A stretch of DNA of 64,000 nucleotides from Euryodendron excelsum (Eukaryota > Streptophyta > Magnoliopsida > Ericales > Pentaphylacaceae), in the NCBI GenBank assembly GCA_033060915.1, contig CM065377.1, positions 60,352,683 through 60,416,682 on the forward strand, read 5' to 3'. Within the stretch, counting starts at the first letter, position 1; every line of letters begins with the position of its first letter. The position numbers and the translations under genes were made by a program. Below, in pieces: positions 62,401 through 64,000 of this stretch. The notes under the pieces were generated by a model. The model did not search any database. It saw only the letters and a list, made by a program, of their open reading frames with translations, and was not told the DNA's origin.

Positions 62401-63039
62401 AAACCTAAACCCACATGGACTGAGTTATGGCACTAATCTTTGGAGATAGCAAACCAAATAGACATTGTTAAGGACTTCAGAAACAATGCTGACCAAGAAA
62501 AGAAAAACTCGGGCAGTTCACTATACTAATCGAAAGTCGTACCAGACCAAATGACAAAATCAGATGCAGAGAAACTATAATACATTCAGATTTATATATA
62601 GTTTATAAGGAATGTGTGTATATTAGATATAATGAAACAAATATGGCAACATTGTAGAGATCCAAGGGCAAAGAACAATAATGGTGTTCGGTCATATTAG
62701 TGGCAGCGGAATATGTTGAGGAGCAAATGTGTACATATTTATATACATAAGCTTCTCGGCTGCACATATTAAATCGAGATACCTTTCTTGACTATCTGAG
62801 ACACTATTGACACAGATTCGCCTTCCTGCCCTGTAAAATAAATTAGAAGAAAAAGAATCACATATATAATCTAACGGTTTGATTCAGAATAAGCAGCAAA
62901 TATAATATCTTCCACAAACTAGAAGAGAATGAGCAGACCCTCAAAATTGATAGGTATATACACAAAAGCCAAGCGCCGGCCAACAACTTCTTTGGTTAAT
63001 GTGTACTCAGCTGTACCTCTTGACACCACTAGAAAATCT
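17419..63039 (-). CDS. AIR9: AIR9 microtubule-associated protein, C-terminal 975 residues in 23 exons (5' part outside window)
   Basis: Exons in transcript order: 62939-63039, 62783-62830, 60369-60553, 60169-60286, 54551-54678, 53517-53685, 52367-52485, 50554-50722, 50247-50331, 50078-50151, 49869-49991, 47788-47983, 47573-47694, 46957-47164, 42691-42764, 38008-38146, 37226-37407, 36782-36937, 33418-33549, 30481-30539, 18853-18885, 18602-18733, 17419-17595. Their lengths sum to 2929 nt and all phases agree, giving 975 residues with no stop or frameshift. AIR9 (about 1700 aa in Arabidopsis) binds microtubules and marks the preprophase band site and cell plate insertion. The product shows half an A9 repeat, eight full A9 repeats (motif GG.EG.S...W then TP.R.DG..G.P) and the C-terminal domain (FRNDQHRLRIVV, LAQRFNSTSLNSLL). 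The N-terminal basic and LRR regions lie upstream of 64000. All introns are GT-AG except a probable GC-AG after exon 18853-18885. The family assignment rests on recalled sequence and is strong. Confidence 0.93.
18602..18733 (-). CDS. AIR9: AIR9 exon v
   Basis: It encodes VPGMGSLERRILEVNRKRIK and VVKPGSKTSFPTTEIRGSYA then PPFH. Acceptor atccag, donor cat/gtaagt. This is a highly conserved C-terminal segment. Confidence 0.93.
18853..18885 (-). CDS. AIR9: AIR9 exon u, 33-nt microexon with GC donor
   Basis: It encodes ALCDKDRSPKK, which fits the family between VKFE and VPGMGSLE. The acceptor is ggacag. The only in-frame end is aaag followed by gcacgt, i.e. a GC donor; the nearby gt (cac/gtatct) would break the frame. 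Confidence 0.8.
18886..20829 (-). other. AIR9 intron, 3'-proximal part
   Basis: This is part of the 11.6-kb intron between exons t and u. The segment at 19550-19757 is the relative of the 41185-41550 repeat. The remainder is AT-rich with no recognised element or gene. Confidence 0.4.
20700..21982. repeat. Three copies of a ~90-bp block around the hAT-type element
   Basis: A block resembling ccaaac.tgcaagtactata followed by gagatttgagcaca occurs at about 20752-20810, 21800-21865 and 21926-21975. The first and second copies flank the hAT-type insert, so it probably landed in a pre-existing tandem array. Confidence 0.6.
20838..21769. mobile_element. hAT-type non-autonomous element, 932 bp, TSD CCCTCAAG
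   Basis: The left end ctatgttacccagactcggg and the right end, reverse-complemented ctgtgttacctggacttggc, are terminal inverted repeats. An exact 8-bp target duplication ccctcaag lies at 20830-20837 and 21770-21777. The subterminal cacgggtacg words recall the other two hAT-type elements, but the termini are a different family. There is no transposase. Confidence 0.85.
21983..23799 (+). mobile_element. LTR related to the 34014 solo LTR, interrupted by the copia element
   Basis: It starts tgtaacaccctaaatcccac, as the solo LTR does, and shares later blocks with it in order: ggaattc.gagcattaag...gaggtgagtaatg and agctat.atgtgcca.....ggtctTacatc. It stops at the copia start, so its 3' end and target duplication are lost. 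It contains an (AG)n tract at 22518-22546 and a cluster of aagagtMgacac words at 23107-23285. Confidence 0.6.
23800..28560 (+). mobile_element. Decayed Ty1/copia retrotransposon, 3' LTR missing
   Basis: A probable 5' LTR (about 23800-24005, tgttaaattgg...) is followed by a PBS-like tatcagagtacc. Domains follow in copia order: gag (LNYLAWAHTVKVFF about 24715; SKKIWDSVTESFSQ about 24910), a CCHC knuckle containing a stop (C..C....H....C about 25470), a protease site altered to DSRVS, the GAG-pre-integrase (WHFRLGHPSLAKL about 26130), integrase (FDIVHNDIWGP; VAECKHRH), reverse transcriptase (IKNVFLHGDLQEEIYM about 27695, with the YVDD site read as YVNN about 27945) and RNase H (ILRYLKGSPGHGLLYQ about 28357). 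Many stops and frameshifts make it non-functional. It is inserted antisense within the 11.6-kb AIR9 intron, apparently into an older LTR. Confidence 0.88.
29010..29482 (+). mobile_element. LINE remnant (RNase H-like C-terminus, A-tract)
   Basis: On the plus strand, 29311-29375 translates as SIKHIYREGNSCADILPQMG, the hallmark of the RNase H-like domain at the end of plant L1-type ORF2 (IYREGN.CAD). It is preceded by VEDSRFLLQ and ends near an A-tract at about 29470-29482. Stops and frame changes elsewhere show decay. It is antisense to AIR9. Confidence 0.65.
29726..30265. mobile_element. hAT-type non-autonomous element, 540 bp (ctaRgaagcacgga family)
   Basis: The left end is ctaggaagcacggacac and the right end, reverse-complemented, is ctaagaagcacggatac. 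An exact 8-bp target duplication atcacaag lies at 29718-29725 and 30266-30273. Subterminal ggacac/gtgtcc words and an AT-rich core match the 39069-39756 element. Confidence 0.88.
30481..30539 (-). CDS. AIR9: AIR9 exon t, 59 nt
   Basis: It encodes PDILKEVKQKLDLGSVKFE, the start of the C-terminal domain after the A9 repeats. Acceptor ttccag, donor gag/gtatga. Confidence 0.92.
30650..30700. repeat. Homopolymer C38 followed by A13
   Basis: Thirty-eight consecutive C (30650-30687) are followed by 13 A and a (TA)n tract. In the AIR9 pre-mRNA this reads U-rich then G38, about 110 nt upstream of the acceptor of exon t. Confidence 0.9.
30701..33417 (-). other. AIR9 intron, 2.7 kb
   Basis: Intron between exons s and t. 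A perfect 19-bp tandem duplication, agatttccagattataagc, lies at 31091 and 31110. No transposon ends or coding resemblance were recognised. Confidence 0.45.
33418..33549 (-). CDS. AIR9: AIR9 exon s (last A9 repeat, second half)
   Basis: It encodes GETGRMYEANVDDVGYRLVA, IYTPVREDGVEGQPVSASTE and PIAV. Acceptor ttgcag, donor ttg/gtaagt. Confidence 0.93.
34014..35713 (+). mobile_element. Solo LTR, 1700 bp, TSD GAAAA
   Basis: The LTR starts tgtaacaccctagaatcctc and ends ctggggtcgtgaca, with the canonical TG...CA ends. It is flanked by an exact 5-bp target duplication gaaaa (34009-34013 and 35714-35718). No internal region remains, so it is a solo LTR left by recombination, probably from a gypsy-type element. 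It lies antisense to AIR9 in the intron between exons r and s and contains tandem repeats at 34131-34602. Confidence 0.9.
34131..34442 (+). repeat. 78-bp tandem repeat x4 inside the solo LTR
   Basis: Units start at 34131, 34209, 34287 and 34365, each tggtggcagcacttarcaag and onward. Because 78 is divisible by 3 they read as a 26-residue repeat (MVAALNKLSMKVLLHLDEWR...), but this is LTR sequence. A second repeat, 72 bp x2 (tatcttcat..aaatgataat), starts at about 34459 and 34531. Confidence 0.9.
36782..36937 (-). CDS. AIR9: AIR9 exon r (last A9 repeat, first half)
   Basis: It encodes IPRIDKLEIEGRGFHTNLYA and the core GGKEGKSRIQWLRSMVGSPD. Acceptor cttcag, donor cctg/gtatgc. This is the most strongly conserved repeat of the family. 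Confidence 0.93.
37226..37407 (-). CDS. AIR9: AIR9 exon q (A9 repeat, second half)
   Basis: It encodes CSSETGNDMSFEPLHSHRSC, SYKVRLEDIGRCLRCECIVT and DVFGRSSQPAYAETAPVLP. Acceptor atgcag, donor ccag/gtcttc. The split Trp codon with exon p is restored exactly. Confidence 0.92.
38008..38146 (-). CDS. AIR9: AIR9 exon p (A9 repeat, first half, diverged)
   Basis: It encodes LPRIEMLALTGKAVEGDVLT, AVEVIPKSKIQQHVWGNYKK and DVRYQ. The GG.EG.S core is replaced by VWGNYKKDVRYQW, as in other AIR9 proteins I recall. Acceptor cttcag, donor atg/gtatat. Confidence 0.92.
38528..38862 (-). mobile_element. TRIM retrotransposon (miniature LTR element), complete, 335 bp
   Basis: Two about 76-bp direct LTRs lie at 38528-38603 (3' LTR) and 38786-38862 (5' LTR), starting tgtta on the minus strand. 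The primer-binding site gggtatcagagctttg directly follows the 5' LTR on the minus strand. An exact 5-bp target duplication actac lies at 38523-38527 and 38863-38867. There is no coding capacity. It is inserted in the same orientation as AIR9. Confidence 0.85.
39069..39756. mobile_element. hAT-type non-autonomous element, 688 bp (ctaRgaagcacgga family)
   Basis: The left end is ctaagaagcacggacac and the right end, reverse-complemented, is ctaggaagcacggatac. An exact 8-bp target duplication attttcac flanks it at 39061-39068 and 39757-39764. The subterminal regions are dense in the word ggacacg on both sides, and the centre is AT-rich. The family is shared with 29726-30265. Confidence 0.85.
40265..40719. 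mobile_element. Tourist-type (PIF/Harbinger) MITE, 455 bp
   Basis: The terminal inverted repeats are ggccctgtttgtttgcg and, from the right end, ggccatgtttgtttgcg. The 3-bp target duplication TAA (40262-40264 and 40720-40722) fits PIF/Harbinger. Inside is a perfect 17-bp hairpin, tgggatgtgtaatacca at 40395-40411 with its complement at 40421-40437. Confidence 0.8.
41185..41550. repeat. Dispersed 'tttcgg' repeat, related copy at 19550-19760
   Basis: The left end ggatcaaaatttcatttcg and the right end, reverse-complemented ggatcaaggaacgaaatttt, are imperfectly complementary. The right half resembles 19590-19757 (both with a gtgtgtttt.gtttc..tatatttt-like interior and ggaaacga/aa..aaaattttcgttcctt). 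I infer a small DNA-transposon family; target duplications are not clear. Confidence 0.35.
42051..42104. repeat. 27-bp tandem duplication
   Basis: The unit tcttcttaccatatgatatt followed by gtaagcc is present twice in perfect tandem, at 42051 and 42078. Confidence 0.9.
42691..42764 (-). CDS. AIR9: AIR9 exon o, 74 nt (A9 repeat, second half)
   Basis: It encodes YTPVRSDSVVGELRLSEPTD and IILP. Acceptor tgacag, donor ccag/gtgagt. It is an isolated small exon between introns of 4.2 and 4.5 kb. Confidence 0.9.
43289..43435 (+). repeat. Possible older LTR/TRIM remnant hosting the Mutator-like element
   Basis: The sequence gtagcttaagcttttacact ending in attaaca is followed by tggtattggagca, which resembles the initiator-tRNA primer-binding site. 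A related cttaagctttta block recurs just beyond the Mutator-like element at about 44751, as a second LTR would. The repeats are short and diverged, so the call is tentative. Confidence 0.3.
43440..44725. mobile_element. Mutator-like element, 1286 bp, non-autonomous, C-rich interior
   Basis: The left end gggaaaattacaccaacctc and the right end, reverse-complemented gggaaagttacaccaacctc, start terminal inverted repeats of about 80 bp. They are flanked by an exact 9-bp target duplication aaataaata (43431-43439 and 44726-44734). The interior at about 43690-44140 is extraordinarily C-rich on the plus strand, with a run of 20 C at 43850-43869, and is followed by an (AG)22 tract at 44449-44492. There is no transposase. 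The C-rich block could be a low-complexity expansion or a captured proline-rich gene fragment; I cannot tell which. Confidence 0.85.
44780..46956 (-). other. AIR9 intron part with a possible LINE fragment
   Basis: No exon lies here. At about 44980-45300 on the plus strand a loosely LINE-like peptide series appears (GSREWALFGGK, GDWTAMDVNSTCSISLWKA), interrupted by stops. It may be a very old LINE piece. The rest is unremarkable intron with an A/T-rich tract near 46430. Confidence 0.3.
46957..47164 (-). CDS. AIR9: AIR9 exon n (A9 repeat, first half)
   Basis: It encodes LPVVSNVRVKELSSGTYFGE, then the core GGYEGSSLFSWYRETNEGTI and YEVTDLEYNCRLLF. Acceptor tggcag, donor cgg/gtaacc. Confidence 0.93.
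47573..47694 (-). CDS. AIR9: AIR9 exon m (A9 repeat, second half)
   Basis: It encodes SYTPLLEDVGSYLALYWLPT and RADGKCGKPLVSICDSPVTP. Acceptor tggcag, donor cctg/gtacaa. It is separated from exon l by a 93-bp intron. Confidence 0.92.
47788..47983 (-). CDS. AIR9: AIR9 exon l (A9 repeat, first half)
   Basis: It encodes DPMGVELVIPDCCEDKVVVA, then YFGGQEADGEYIWYRTK and ISNACEGVFICGKS. Acceptor caacag, donor tt/gtaagt. Confidence 0.92.
48127..48319 (+). mobile_element. 5'-truncated LINE (3' tail) with 18-bp target duplication
   Basis: A 193-bp insert ends in acttttgcttatc followed by an A-tract. It is flanked by the identical 18-mer gaaaaaatgaaacattgt at 48109-48126 and 48320-48337. A poly(A) end plus a long target duplication is the hallmark of target-primed reverse transcription. 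The tail resembles 3' ends of plant L1-type LINEs. It is inserted antisense to AIR9 in the intron between exons k and l. Confidence 0.8.
48338..49868 (-). other. AIR9 intron, upstream of the LINE tail
   Basis: This is the remaining 1.5 kb of the intron between exons k and l. No transposon ends, repeats or coding resemblance were recognised. Confidence 0.4.
49869..49991 (-). CDS. AIR9: AIR9 exon k (A9 repeat, last part)
   Basis: It encodes EFLELTFEDVGRCVELVYTP and VRKDGVKGSARSVVSSVVAP. The acceptor is read as atgttag followed by cggag, because that phase restores the frame. Donor cctg/gtaagt. Confidence 0.9.
50078..50151 (-). CDS. AIR9: AIR9 exon j, 74 nt (A9 repeat, middle)
   Basis: It encodes EKGDCFYEWFRVKSNGVKDK and LYTT, joining SYSGG to the aromatic core of the repeat. 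Acceptor attcag, donor actg/gtacgt. The intron to exon i is only 95 bp. Confidence 0.9.
50247..50331 (-). CDS. AIR9: AIR9 exon i (A9 repeat, first part)
   Basis: It encodes PPTCQSLEFRGSLVEGERLS and FIASYSG. Acceptor ttgcag, donor gg/gtgaga. Confidence 0.92.
50554..50722 (-). CDS. AIR9: AIR9 exon h (A9 repeat, second half)
   Basis: It encodes TSSDGIQSEVKDATSSSYTL through EPVRSDWARGPTVLSEQ. Acceptor ctgcag, donor cctg/gtatgc. Pro and Trp replace parts of the usual TP.R.DG motif. Confidence 0.92.
51391..51890. repeat. Tandem repeats in AIR9 intron (50 bp x2, then about 90-115 bp x4)
   Basis: A 50-bp unit beginning tataaaggcttacatgtcca is repeated perfectly at 51391 and 51441. It is followed by four diverged copies of a unit carrying ttttaatagactttatag (starts about 51503, 51615, 51706, 51815). 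All lie in an AT-rich segment that begins near ctagccgttaacccgtgtat (51080), a start seen in dispersed plant repeats. Confidence 0.8.
52367..52485 (-). CDS. AIR9: AIR9 exon g (A9 repeat, first half)
   Basis: It encodes SPRLLSLHIVGTAVEGTALN and the core GGEEGDSVFRWFR. Acceptor tgttag, donor cgg/gtactt. Confidence 0.92.
52486..53516 (-). other. AIR9 intron, 1.0 kb
   Basis: Intron between exons f and g. It contains a GC-rich island at about 53145-53195 (actagtgcgcgtgtgtgggg) in AT-rich surroundings. No coding content or transposon ends were recognised. Confidence 0.4.
53517..53685 (-). CDS. AIR9: AIR9 exon f (A9 repeat, second half)
   Basis: It encodes VETDSGTLIPEVSGLLQYRV through TPIRDDGIVGESRTCLGQ. 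Acceptor atgcag, donor cctg/gtaaat. It completes the repeat begun in exon e. Confidence 0.92.
54551..54678 (-). CDS. AIR9: AIR9 exon e (A9 repeat, first half)
   Basis: It encodes LPPSLNFLSITGDYSEGGML and the core GGHEGKSIYNWYLHE. Acceptor tttgcag, donor gag/gtatgc. Confidence 0.92.
54679..55814 (-). other. AIR9 intron segment next to exon e
   Basis: This is intron sequence with a T-tract at about 55379-55392 and no recognised element. The segment at 55240-55330 (gagctgagttttagaggatt) looks leader- or LTR-like, but that is not conclusive. Confidence 0.35.
55815..58580 (+). repeat. Probable LTR-derived noncoding block
   Basis: It begins tgtaatgaccggtcaaagtc, a common start for plant LTRs. It holds the noncoding landmarks typical of long gypsy LTRs (ctggagcgtagtatgctcac at about 57912, ggtgggccttcgggcaagc). 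No reading frame or matching end with a target duplication was found, so the extent is uncertain. Confidence 0.35.
58590..59510 (-). mobile_element. LINE remnant (C-terminal RT and zf-RVT region)
   Basis: On the minus strand, pieces in order resemble the end of a plant L1-type ORF2: WLWDYACERERYWRKVVG (about 59460), VGWDEFRKHNYFEVG, TFRRDLNDWEVDEFVQLMG, then GLWISEAPLKVILFVWMAAQ and CYMCKEDRESASHFLIPC, which is the zinc-binding zf-RVT domain. Stops and frameshifts separate the pieces. It is in the same orientation as AIR9, inside its 5.5-kb intron, and has lost both ends. Confidence 0.8.
59548..60126. repeat. Tandem duplication, 290-bp unit, two copies
   Basis: The segment starting atagatgcctatt at 59548 recurs with atagatgcctatc at 59838 and stays alignable for the full 290 bp, including cttaggctctata.aagacc, an (AG)n tract, aaacaaacactcatactg and catttccctt. 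The second copy ends about 40 bp from exon d, so the duplication abuts the donor side of the intron. Confidence 0.85.
60169..60286 (-). CDS. AIR9: AIR9 exon d (A9 repeat, second half)
   Basis: It encodes AFRIPLGAVGYSVVAKFTPM and TPDGESGEPAYAISERAVE, the D-G-Y then TP..DG..GEP half of the repeat begun in exon c. Acceptor tacag, donor gaaa/gtaagt. Confidence 0.92.
60369..60553 (-). CDS. AIR9: AIR9 exon c (A9 repeat, first half)
   Basis: It begins PPKVTDVKIIGDLREGSKV and contains the A9 core GGTEGSSRVQWFK. Acceptor attccag, donor aag/gtgtga. Confidence 0.92.
60554..62782 (-). other. AIR9 intron, 2.2 kb
   Basis: This is an intron between exons b and c. Segments around 61140 and 61257 share a taatagctggatgtgattattagaaattgt-like block, an imperfect local duplication with a spacing of about 115-120 bp. 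No transposon ends were identified. A short open frame at 62021-62359 on the plus strand has no family resemblance. Confidence 0.4.
62783..62830 (-). CDS. AIR9: AIR9 exon b, 48 nt
   Basis: This short exon encodes GQEGESVSIVSQIVKK. It closes the half repeat begun in exon a. Acceptor tttacag, donor aaag/gtatct. Confidence 0.85.
62939..63039 (-). CDS. AIR9: AIR9 exon a (second half of an A9 repeat)
   Basis: It encodes DFLVVSRGTAEYTLTKEVVG and on to VYIPINFE. The acceptor gggcag and donor gg/gtctgc are visible. The one-base phases at both ends match the neighbouring exon. Its own 5' partner exon is outside the window. Confidence 0.85.
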
Positions 63040-64000
63040 CTGCCCGATAAAGAAATAAAATTAGAAACCAGACATCAAAATCAGCCTAAAGAAAATTAAT
63101 ATCTCTCTAAATTCACATAATGTAGTTCAGGTTATTAGTCTTTTCTGTTTTCAAAGGGATATTACTTTATTGAGAATACTATGTCCCAACACAAGGAAAT
63201 TTAGAGACAATAAGCAGGTAGAAGGACATATAAAATAATTAAAATAGAAGCATCGATGCTTTTTGGAAAAAACAAAAAGGAGGAACAAAACTATCAACAA
63301 AATATTCATATCAGAAACGCACCACATAGGTATGGGTATTGGAATATGTACAACATGCCTACTGTTGGAAATGAAGAAATAAGTTGGTTTTAAACATCTA
63401 ATTGAAGCCCTGTAGAATACTTTCTAGAATGTTCCTCTTGAAGGATATTTAAAAAAGAGAGCAGCTTGCATACATGAGATGTGTGAAACAAAAGAAAAGG
63501 TCAATCCCAGGTGTGTGTGCCAAGGGTATAGAAGAGAAATGCTGAAAATCATTAAAATTCAAGCCTGTCCTTATGTTTTGAGATTTTGGGGATTAAACAA
63601 TTCCAACCTAGAAAAACATGCATGTAGAATCCATGTAGTAATTCTATAAAACGCAGTAGATGAGAAAGCACTGAAATATTTAAATTATCAGCAAGAAGTG
63701 GACAGACTGGCCATATCTGGGATTAGCTAAAGCAACACTGGCCACCCTTGGGAGTAAGTTTAGTTGCTTGAGCCTAGCCCAAAAGATTCAATTGTGAGAC
63801 TAGAGGGCCGAACCTAAAAGAAATAATAGATAAAAAATAAAAAATAAAAAATAGAAGATGCCGTTCCCCAAAGATGGTCCCAATAAATTGAGGGTGCCAG
63901 GAGTAGTCACTGCATCAAACATAACCTTATACATTGGTGCTGCGTCATACTCGAACCCATATTCTCATGCTTGGAAAAAAAATGATTGCATAAGGCATAT
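63040..64000 (-). other. AIR9 intron running to the window edge
   Basis: No further A9-type coding sequence was found upstream of exon a within the window. The partner exon with the first half of this repeat must lie beyond 64000. The stretch is AT-rich without recognised transposon ends. Confidence 0.5.

Overview
The window is nuclear DNA of a flowering plant, most likely a eudicot. It is AT-rich, with GT-AG introns, small exons in long introns, and many plant-type transposable elements. The species cannot be named from the sequence. All recognisable host genes lie on the minus strand.

Layout: (1) 1-2237 is repeat-derived, with an LTR-like remnant and a 320-bp Mutator-type MITE. (2) 2238-10350 holds a tandem pair of cationic amino acid transporter genes of the CAT1/AAT1 type. 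Each has two coding exons, a 5'-UTR intron ending two bases before the ATG, and a conserved TATA-containing leader. Both reading frames are intact (606 and 596 residues). (3) 10351-17418 is intergenic, with GC-rich repeat patches, microsatellites and MITEs. (4) 17419-63039 carries the 3' part of one very large gene, AIR9, a microtubule-associated protein of the preprophase band and phragmoplast. I resolve 23 exons that join in frame into 975 C-terminal residues: half of one A9 repeat, eight complete A9 repeats and the conserved C-terminal domain. The N-terminal half (basic/Ser-rich and LRR region) must lie beyond 64000. (5) 63040-64000 is intron.

The 2.9 kb of AIR9 coding sequence is spread over 45.6 kb because its introns are loaded with transposons. 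Several have both ends and a target-site duplication (TSD) that can be read directly: a solo LTR (34014-35713, TSD GAAAA), a miniature TRIM retrotransposon (38528-38862, TSD ACTAC), three hAT-type elements (20838-21769, 29726-30265, 39069-39756; 8-bp TSDs), a Mutator-like element (43440-44725, 9-bp TSD), Tourist-type MITEs (40265-40719 TSD TAA; 16779-16951 TSD TTA, just 3' of the gene) and a LINE tail (48127-48319, 18-bp TSD). The same introns hold a decayed Ty1/copia element (about 23800-28560) and LINE coding remnants.

I found no gene cluster, defence system or other obviously new biological system. What deserves attention is how an intact long gene coexists with this transposon load, a probable GC-AG intron next to a 33-nt microexon, G-rich tracts in the transcribed strand of two introns, and the divergence of the two transporter copies.
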